From Anaerolineae bacterium (GTDB lineage Bacteria; Chloroflexota; Anaerolineae; JAFGEY01), in assembly GCA_016929775.1 (NCBI GenBank), contig JAFGIE010000144.1, positions 1 through 18,684 of the forward strand: a DNA stretch of 18,684 nt. The letters are read 5' to 3'. The translations under genes were made by a program, and so were the position numbers. Below the pieces are notes generated by a model. The model searched no databases. It was given only the letters and a program-made list of their open reading frames with translations, and was not told the DNA's origin. This document shows, in pieces, positions 13,266-18,684 of this stretch; the first letter of the stretch is position 1, and every line of letters begins with the position of its first letter.

Positions 13266-16200
13266 ACCTGGTTGCCTACCTCGACGGCGAGGTGGCCGAG
13301 GGCGAGCGCAGCGCGATCGAGGCGCACCTGGCGTCGTGCCCCGCTTGCGCCGCGGCATTGGCCGAACTGCGCACCCTGCGATCGAGCCTCCGGGAGGTCG
13401 TGCCCGCCGGGCTGGAGCGGGTACAGCTCTCGCGCGAGGCGGCGGCGCAGATCCAGGACCGCCTCCGGCGCGCGCGCGAGCCCCGTCGCCTGCGCAGGCT
13501 GTCGGCCCAACTCCGCCTGGCGCCTGCGGCACTGCGCGCCGCGATCGCGCTGCTCGTGGTCGTGTTCCTCGTCGCCACCGCCGTCCTGGGGGGACGCCCG
13601 GTCGGCGTGCACGCCCAGGAGACGCTGGTCGTGGCTCCCGCGGCGCTGCGTCCCGACACGGACGCTGCGCTGCGCGTCGTCGTTCGCCAAGATGCGTCAG
13701 CGCAGCCGATCGCCGGCGCGCGGGTCAGCGTCCGTCTCCAGCCACGGGGCGCCGGCGAGATCGTGCTGTACCAAGGGCGCACCGACGGCGAGGGAGTAGC
13801 GGATGTGCGCTTTCGCGTTCCATCGGTGGAGGGCGACGACGCGCGGGCGGACCTGATCGTCACCGCCCGCTCGGGGTGGGGAGAGGACAGCTTGCGGCAG
13901 GAGGTCGCCATCCAGCGCGATTGGCGGATCTATCTCAGCTCGGACAAGCCGCTCTACCAGCCCGGGCAGGTGATCTACCAGCGTGTCCTGGCGCTCGACG
14001 CGGCGACCGGTCGTCCTGCCGCGGGGCGCGTGGTGCGCTTTGCCCTGTTCGGACCCGACGACGTGCAGCTCTACGACGGCGCCGCGCGCGCTTCGGAATA
14101 TGGCATCGCCGCTGCCGAATACGGGCTCTCGCCCGCGGCGCCGCCCGGCGCCTATCGCCTGATCGCCGCGATCGGCGATACGCGCTCCGAGCGGATGGTG
14201 ACCGTCGGCAGGTACGAGCGCCCCCAGTTCCGGGTCACGCTGGACCTCGACCGCACGTACGCGCTCGTCGGGGAGCCGGTGACAGGGCGCGTGATCGCGC
14301 AGCGATTTGACGGTGTGCCTGTCCGGGGGGCGGCGGTGACCCTGCGTGCACTCCTGCGCACGCCGGGAGGACCCCCGGTTGCTGCCCTGGAGAGCCGGAC
14401 GGACGCACAGGGGAGCGTGGCTTTTGCGTTGCCGCCGGTCGACGCCGGGCAGGTGGGTGAGCGTGTCGAGCTGGTCCTCGAGGCGGCAGTCACGAGCGAA
14501 ACGGGGCGCCGCGAGTGGACGGGGTGCGTCGTGCCCTTGGCTGTCGGTCCGCTGGCGATCGACGTCGTCGCCGAAGGGGGCGTGTTGCGGCCTGGCGTCG
14601 AGAACACCGTTTACCTGCTGGTCGCGCGCCCCGACGGCGCCCCGGTGCAAGCCGAACTCGCGGTACGCGCGGGCGGGCGGTCGTACGCGCTCCAGAGCGA
14701 CGCGTTCGGCATCGCCACGTTCGGCTTTGTCCCCGCTGGCGACGCGCGCCAGGTGCCGGTCGAGGTCAGGGCGCGCGATGCGGAGGGGCATACGCTCACG
14801 CACACGGAGGAGCTTTCGGCCGATCGCGGACCGGCGCAGGTGCTGCTGCGGCTCGATCGCGCTGCGTACGAGGTGGGCGAGACGATGCGGGTCGAGGTCC
14901 TGGCGGGCGATGGAGCGGTCGCTTACGTGGACGTCGTCCGTCCCGAGGGCGGGCAAGCGTTGGGCGCCTACATCGTCTCACTGCGTGACGGGCGCGCCGA
15001 ACTCGCCGTGGACGTCGATCCGGCGATGGCGGGCACCGTGGCGGTCCAAGCTTACCAGGTCCTGCCCGGCGGGATCGTGGTGCGCGATGCGCGGCTCGCC
15101 GTGATCGACGCCCCGCGCCGAGTGGCGGTCGCGATCGCGCCGGACCGCGCCCCCTATCAAGCTGGCGACAGGGCGCGCGTGACGGTGCAGACTGCCCTCG
15201 ACGGGCAGGGCGTGCGCACGGCAGTCGGCGTCGCCGTGGTCGACGAGTCCGTGTTTGCGCTCGAAGAGCGTGCGCCCGGCTTTGCCAAGCTGTACTTCCT
15301 GCTCGAGGCTTCGCTGCTCGACCTAGCGGCTCAACCGCAAGGCGTCACGCTGCCCGAGCTGGTGGACCCGCCAGAGGCGCAGGTGCGCGCGGCGCAGGAC
15401 ACGGCTGCACGCGCGGCGTGGGCGGCGCTCCCGACCGGCGAGCTGGCGCTGCTGCGCAGCGTTGCACCGCGCAGCGGCGCGTCGCGTTGGGGCGGGGTCC
15501 TGGCAGCCGGGCTGGGGCTGGCGTTGCTGTGTGTGCCGTTCGCGCTGTGGGCAACCGTGGTCGCGTGGATCAAGCGCGACCGGCTGCGCGGCGATCTGGC
15601 GCCCGCGGCGCTGCGCCATGCCGCGCTCCTCTTGGTCGGCCTCTCGGTGGTGGTCCTCATCCCGGCGGCGGCGCTGGGCGCCCTGGGCGCGCGCGTCGTG
15701 CTGGGCGCACACGGGTCTCTCCTGGTCCTGTTTGCGCTCGTCGTCGCATGGTGCGCAGCGCTGGCGTTCGTCGGGATCGACGGCTGGCGGCGGCGGGACC
15801 ACGTCCAGCAGACTGCCGCGCTGCTCGTCGCGGCATACGGCGCCCTGGGCGTCGCCTTGGCCTACCTCACCGAACGAAGCGGCGCCCTGGGGCAGGTCGC
15901 GGGCTGGGCGATCGCGGCGCTGCTGATCCCGGCTCTGGCAGCGCTGCTGGTGCTGGCGGCTGGTCTGTGGCTCCGGCGGCGGCGTATCGTCACCCTGATC
16001 CTGGTCGCGCTGGTCCTGCTGACCGTGAGCGCCACGGTTCTGGCGGGCTTGGTCCTCGCGCCGAGCGCACCCTATGCGCGCGCGGTCACCGACCCACAGC
16101 GCTACGTGGGTCCGCTGTCGTGGCTCACGGGCTGTTCTGTGATGCAGGCGCCGGAGGCGACCGCTGCCAAGGAGATGGAGGCGACGAAGGCGCCGGTCGA

Positions 16201-16612
16201 GGTCGAGAAGGAGGTCGAGAAGGAAGTCGCGGTCGAGGTGACCCAGGAGGTCGCGGTCGAGGTGACCCAGGCAGTGGCGACCGAGATCGCGCCTACGGCG
16301 ATGCCCCTGCCGACCGCCTTGCCCACGCCCACACTCGCATCGCCTGCCACGCCGCAACCTGCACCGACGCGAACGCCGGTCCCCTCTGCGACGCCCCCCC
16401 CTGTGCGACCCGCCGCGCCTCCGCCGCCGCTGTTGGGGCAGTTCGTGCCGGAGACGCTGTACTGGGCCCCCGAGGCGATCACCGATCGCGCGGGACGGCT
16501 CGAGATCGTGCTCCAGCTCCCCGATGCGCCGGCCACGTGGCGTCTGCGCGCCGTCGCTTCGACGCTGGATGGCGAGGTCGGCGATGCGTCGGCGGCGATC
16601 CAGGTCAGGTAG
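13241..16612 (+). CDS. Membrane-spanning anti-sigma factor fused to alpha-2-macroglobulin domains
   Basis: 1123 residues. Order: cytosolic zinc-binding anti-sigma domain (C3, then H29-x3-C33-x2-C36); helix with A/R-rich region; membrane segment about 98-118; MG-type extracellular domains, including the A2M MG2 hallmark IYLSSDKPLYQPGQV (230-243); further MG/bait-flanking domains ending VAVVDESVFALEE (D668); six hydrophobic helices (about 750-945); a Val/Glu/Thr/Gln repeat linker (about 986-1011) and Pro/Thr-rich stretch; then FVPETLYWAPEAITD...WRLRAVAST (about 1066-1123), the start of the A2M MG7-type domain, cut off by the stop. No CGEQ thioester motif. Seven membrane passes would put both macroglobulin parts outside. 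ATG at 13241 overlaps the sigma gene by 25 bases. Expected role: sequester the sigma factor until an envelope signal changes the ectodomain. Confidence 0.85.
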   Translation: MDCREIRLNLVAYLDGEVAEGERSAIEAHLASCPACAAALAELRTLRSSLREVVPAGLERVQLSREAAAQIQDRLRRAREPRRLRRLSAQLRLAPAALRAAIALLVVVFLVATAVLGGRPVGVHAQETLVVAPAALRPDTDAALRVVVRQDASAQPIAGARVSVRLQPRGAGEIVLYQGRTDGEGVADVRFRVPSVEGDDARADLIVTARSGWGEDSLRQEVAIQRDWRIYLSSDKPLYQPGQVIYQRVLALDAATGRPAAGRVVRFALFGPDDVQLYDGAARASEYGIAAAEYGLSPAAPPGAYRLIAAIGDTRSERMVTVGRYERPQFRVTLDLDRTYALVGEPVTGRVIAQRFDGVPVRGAAVTLRALLRTPGGPPVAALESRTDAQGSVAFALPPVDAGQVGERVELVLEAAVTSETGRREWTGCVVPLAVGPLAIDVVAEGGVLRPGVENTVYLLVARPDGAPVQAELAVRAGGRSYALQSDAFGIATFGFVPAGDARQVPVEVRARDAEGHTLTHTEELSADRGPAQVLLRLDRAAYEVGETMRVEVLAGDGAVAYVDVVRPEGGQALGAYIVSLRDGRAELAVDVDPAMAGTVAVQAYQVLPGGIVVRDARLAVIDAPRRVAVAIAPDRAPYQAGDRARVTVQTALDGQGVRTAVGVAVVDESVFALEERAPGFAKLYFLLEASLLDLAAQPQGVTLPELVDPPEAQVRAAQDTAARAAWAALPTGELALLRSVAPRSGASRWGGVLAAGLGLALLCVPFALWATVVAWIKRDRLRGDLAPAALRHAALLLVGLSVVVLIPAAALGALGARVVLGAHGSLLVLFALVVAWCAALAFVGIDGWRRRDHVQQTAALLVAAYGALGVALAYLTERSGALGQVAGWAIAALLIPALAALLVLAAGLWLRRRRIVTLILVALVLLTVSATVLAGLVLAPSAPYARAVTDPQRYVGPLSWLTGCSVMQAPEATAAKEMEATKAPVEVEKEVEKEVAVEVTQEVAVEVTQAVATEIAPTAMPLPTALPTPTLASPATPQPAPTRTPVPSATPPPVRPAAPPPPLLGQFVPETLYWAPEAITDRAGRLEIVLQLPDAPATWRLRAVASTLDGEVGDASAAIQVR
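16195..16290 (+). repeat. Tandem coding repeat (VEV-TQ/VEKE linker)
   Basis: A 22-base block beginning GTCGCGGTCGAGGTGACC occurs at 16226 and again at 16250 (period 24 bases, eight residues: EVAVEVTQ). It is preceded by shorter GAGGTCGAGAAG repeats encoding VEKE. It encodes the linker between the membrane domain and the MG7-like end of the anti-sigma/A2M fusion. Confidence 0.7.
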
Positions 16613-16632
16613 TCGGATAGACATAACGTGAC

Positions 16633-16661
16633 TTGCGCCGGGCGCCGCGATCGAGTATACT
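16633..16661 (+). promoter_or_regulatory. Promoter of the methyltransferase/LysM genes
   Basis: TTGCGC (16633-16638), 17-base spacer, TATACT (16656-16661, 5/6 match). It lies just after the stop of the anti-sigma/A2M gene. Transcription should start near 16668, giving a leader of about 136 bases before the ATG at 16804. The leader holds no recognised element. Confidence 0.5.
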
Positions 16662-16789
16662 GGGACATGTCTAGGCGCCGCCGATCCGGCGGGTCGTGCG
16701 TCGGTTCGCCGGTCGGGCGCCGGATGCAGATCGATCGCCGGAATGCGGCGGGGCGCAGGCTGCGCCGCACAGCGTGACGAGGACGCCAA

Positions 16790-16796
16790 GGGGGGG
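16790..16796 (+). promoter_or_regulatory. G7 homopolymer as ribosome-binding site of the methyltransferase
   Basis: AAGGGGGGGATA precedes the ATG at 16804 and is the only purine-rich tract available as ribosome-binding site. A near-identical tract (eight G) precedes the next gene. Confidence 0.5.
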
Positions 16797-16803
16797 ATAC
16801 CTT

Positions 16804-17553
16804 ATGGCGCGTCCATCGGTCGAAGCAGCGCACCAGCAGTTCGTGCGGCAGGCCCGTTGGACCCAGGGCACGAGGAGCCAGCTCTATCGCAGGGCGCGGC
16901 TCCTGCAAGCCGAGCGTGTGCTCGATGTGGGCTGCGGCACGGGCGCGGTCACGTCCGAGGTCGCGAGCCGCACGCGAGGCCACGTGACCGGCGTCGACAT
17001 CGACGCCGACGCCCTGGCGTTTGCGCGCCAACACGACGACCGGTCGCTGTACGAGTACGGCGACGCCCACCACCTTCCCTACCCTGACGATCAGTACGAC
17101 CTCGTCCTCTGTCACTTTGCCCTGCTTTGGATCGGCGACCCGCCCCAGGCGCTGCGCGAGATGGCGCGCGTCTTGCGTCCTGCGGGACGGGTCCTGGTGT
17201 GCGCCGAGCCCGACTATGGCGGGCGCCTGGACTGGCCCGACCTGCCGATTCGCGTCTGGCAGACCGAGGGGCTGCGGCGCCAGGGCGCTCACCCGACGAT
17301 CGGGCGCGAGCTGCGCCATCTGCTGGTCGCGGCGGGGTTCGACGCCGAGGTCGGGGTGATGCCCTCGCTGTGGGACACCCAGTCGTTGCGCGCCGAGTTC
17401 GAGGCTGAGTGGACCATGTTGGCGTCCGATGTCGGCGATGCCGTCGATCCGCGCACCTTTGCGGCGGCGAAGGCGCGCGCCGACGAGGCGATCGCGGATG
17501 GCACGCGGCTGGTCTACATGCCCGTGTTCTATGCGCTTGGAAGGGTGGTCTAG
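16804..17553 (+). CDS. Class I SAM-dependent methyltransferase
   Basis: 249 residues. Motif I VLDVGCGTG (39-47) binds SAM, followed by GVDID (D65, D67) for the ribose/adenine side, GDAHHLPYPDDQYDLVLCHFALLWI (motif II region, 87-110), and PPQALREMARVLRPAGRVLVCAEPDYGG (113-140). This is the UbiE/Methyltransf_11 type. The C-terminal third (GRELRHLLVAAGFDAEVGV onward) resembles small-molecule methyltransferases, but the substrate cannot be told. ATG at 16804 is chosen for the family-like N-terminus and because a run of seven G (16790-16796) sits seven bases upstream. Fifty bases before the LysM gene, likely one operon. Confidence 0.85.
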   Translation: MARPSVEAAHQQFVRQARWTQGTRSQLYRRARLLQAERVLDVGCGTGAVTSEVASRTRGHVTGVDIDADALAFARQHDDRSLYEYGDAHHLPYPDDQYDLVLCHFALLWIGDPPQALREMARVLRPAGRVLVCAEPDYGGRLDWPDLPIRVWQTEGLRRQGAHPTIGRELRHLLVAAGFDAEVGVMPSLWDTQSLRAEFEAEWTMLASDVGDAVDPRTFAAAKARADEAIADGTRLVYMPVFYALGRVV

Positions 17554-17590
17554 CGGGATCCGGCGCGCCGTGCCAGCACGTGACAAAAGA

Positions 17591-17598
17591 GGGGGGGG
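17591..17598 (+). promoter_or_regulatory. G8 homopolymer as ribosome-binding site of the LysM protein gene
   Basis: AGAGGGGGGGGATA ends five bases before the GTG at 17604 and decides that start. It shares the G-run plus ATA pattern with the site at 16790-16796. Confidence 0.5.
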
Positions 17599-17603
17599 AT
17601 ATC

Positions 17604-18542
17604 GTGCGCTACCTGTATGGGAAGGGTGTGTGGGCGTGGATGGAGCACGAGGTGCCGCGTGCGATCGAGCTGGCAGGCGCGATCGGGGCGCGCTTTGTGC
17701 TGTTCAAGACCGGTCAAGCGGGGACCTACTATCGCCACGCCGCGCGCAATATAGTGCGCCGGATCAGGGACGCGGGCCTGGCGCCGATCGCTTGGCCCGC
17801 GATCGTGTGCCGCGACCCAGAGGCCGAAGCCCAGGTGGCGATCCAATCGGTCCTCGACGGGTACGCGGGCCTGGTCTTTGACCTCGACCAGACCGCCGCC
17901 GGACAGGCAGCGGGCGCGGTGCGCCTGGGCGAGATCGTGTGCGAGACAGAACTGCCGACCGAGGTCATGTTCTACAGCTCGCTGCCCAACATCTCGGCCA
18001 ATGCCGGGATCCCGTATGCCGAGATGGCGCGTTTCTGCGGTGGTGGGTTCATGCCCAAGGCGTACGCCGCCTTTGGCTGGCATCCCCGGTACACGATCGA
18101 CGTGATCACGTACCACGCGTACCAACAGTGGGCCTACCAGGCGCGGGTACGCGCGCCCATGTATCCCGTGCTCTCGTTCTTCCGCGACGACATTGGCGAG
18201 GAGCCCCTCACCCTGGGCGAGATCCGGGCTTGGCTGCAGGCGCTGTCCGCGCACCGACCGACCTTCTTTAGCGTGTATCGTGCGGGCGCCATTCCCGAGG
18301 CGGCTTGGCCCCTGTTGGCCCAGGTCGAGACGACGCCCTCGGGCCAAGCGCCGCCAGACGATGTGCGCGTCGATGGGCGCTATATCACGATCCAGCCGGG
18401 GGAGACCGTGTCTGCGCTCTGCCTGCGCTATCGCTGCCCGGTGCAGCAGTTCTGGGCCTGGAACGGGCACTTGTGGGACGGGGTAGGCAGACGTCGCGAC
18501 CCCAACCTGCTGGAGCAGGGGTGGATCGTGCGCGTGGGATAG
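17604..18542 (+). CDS. TIM-barrel, glycoside hydrolase-like protein with C-terminal LysM domain
   Basis: 312 residues. Eight spaced beta strands suggest a (beta/alpha)8 barrel: GKGVWAWM (7-13), FVLFKTG (31-37), APIAWPAIV (60-68), GLVFDLD (89-95), VMFYSSLPN (121-129), GFMPKAYAAFGW (148-159), YPVLSFFRDDI (187-197) and FFSVYRAG (221-228). D93/D95 at the end of the fourth strand are possible active-site acids. Residues about 259-312 (YITIQPGETVSALCLRYRCPVQQFWAWNG...LEQGWIVRV) match the LysM pattern, which usually binds peptidoglycan or chitin. No signal peptide or membrane segment is visible from the GTG start, which is odd for a LysM protein. The barrel family was not recognised; hydrolase activity is inferred from fold only. 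Confidence 0.65.
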   Translation: MRYLYGKGVWAWMEHEVPRAIELAGAIGARFVLFKTGQAGTYYRHAARNIVRRIRDAGLAPIAWPAIVCRDPEAEAQVAIQSVLDGYAGLVFDLDQTAAGQAAGAVRLGEIVCETELPTEVMFYSSLPNISANAGIPYAEMARFCGGGFMPKAYAAFGWHPRYTIDVITYHAYQQWAYQARVRAPMYPVLSFFRDDIGEEPLTLGEIRAWLQALSAHRPTFFSVYRAGAIPEAAWPLLAQVETTPSGQAPPDDVRVDGRYITIQPGETVSALCLRYRCPVQQFWAWNGHLWDGVGRRRDPNLLEQGWIVRVG

Positions 18543-18613
18543 GTCTCGAGCAGGAGCGCCGCTTTCGATCGGTCGGGCGCGGCTACCGGACTGCGACCCG
18601 CTGTCGCGAGGCT

Positions 18614-18668
18614 CCGGCGCTGGTCCGTAGCCCTGGAAGCGGATGAATCCGCTACTACGAACGCTCGA
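18614..18668. repeat. Palindromic intergenic repeat near the window end
   Basis: AGCGGAT (18638-18644) and ATCCGCT (18647-18653) are perfect inverted repeats around two bases, flanked by GGTCCGTAGCCCTGGA on one side and ACTACGAACG on the other. The reverse strand reads CGTAGTAGCGGATTCATCCGCT, similar in form to short interspersed palindromes of the GTAGTAGCGA type that I recall from Chloroflexota genomes. Only one copy is in this window. The rest of 18543-18684 shows no gene. Confidence 0.4.
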
Positions 18669-18684
18669 TCGGTGCAGCGGATGA

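Noticed and set aside
13241..16612. Treating the large protein as a normal protease-trapping A2M
   Set aside because: No thioester motif, the bait position holds membrane helices, and the C-terminal domains are absent.
15323..17586. Two long minus-strand open frames opposite the A2M fusion and methyltransferase genes
   Set aside because: Low-complexity translation (Arg/Gln/Asp-rich) and no motifs; they oppose clearly coding sequence.
1..18684. tRNA genes, CRISPR arrays, transposases or phage genes
   Set aside because: None seen on either strand by eye; no regularly spaced repeats, cloverleaf sequences or transposase motifs.

Overview
The window is high-GC bacterial chromosomal DNA with densely packed genes on both strands. 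The best guess for the source is a member of the Chloroflexota. This rests mainly on one large surface protein carrying the Val/Glu/Thr/Gln-rich linker repeats (EVAVEVTQ type) followed by a Pro/Thr-rich stretch that is common in surface proteins of that phylum, and on the mix of half-size ABC exporters, small thioredoxin-like proteins and short palindromic intergenic repeats. No rRNA, tRNA, CRISPR array, insertion sequence or phage gene was seen.

Layout. (1) 27-3131, plus strand: a metalloid-type operon. A strong sigma-70-like promoter drives an ArsR/SmtB repressor, a hairpin plus T-run follows, then an ArsP-type (UPF0718) permease and four consecutive small thioredoxin-fold genes whose active site goes CPNC, CANC, CPGC, CSGG. 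Two copies of the same operator-like sequence lie before the repressor and before the permease. (2) 3236-3499: an unrecognised 87-residue protein. (3) 3544-5659, minus strand: mnmE (tRNA wobble-uridine modification GTPase) followed by an orphan OmpR/PhoB-type response regulator. (4) 5775-11051, plus strand: a consensus promoter and structured leader, then two ABC half-exporters whose ATPase motifs are altered in complementary ways, as in heterodimeric exporters with one degenerate site, then an OPA-type MFS transporter. (5) 11308-12204, minus strand: an APH-fold phosphotransferase with a promoter so close to its ATG that the mRNA should be leaderless. (6) 12537-16612, plus strand: an ECF-type sigma factor overlapping a 1123-residue protein that joins an anti-sigma zinc finger to alpha-2-macroglobulin (A2M) domains, six extra membrane segments and a truncated MG7-like end. 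(7) 16633-18542, plus strand: a SAM methyltransferase and a TIM-barrel plus LysM protein, each preceded by a run of 7-8 G in the ribosome-binding region.

The most interesting system is region 6. The sigma factor and a membrane-spanning anti-sigma are translationally coupled, and the anti-sigma is built on a macroglobulin ectodomain. A2M proteins are protease-trap proteins whose bait region reports proteolysis. Here the place normally held by the bait region is filled with a six-helix membrane domain, and the thioester and later domains are missing. This suggests an envelope sensor (of proteases, damage or ligand binding) that controls the sigma factor rather than a protease trap. The second point of interest is region 1, where four thioredoxin-like genes in series, with stepwise loss of the redox motif, accompany a permease under ArsR control.

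All start sites were chosen from ribosome-binding sites and family lengths by eye. Functional calls rest on motif recognition alone, without database searches.
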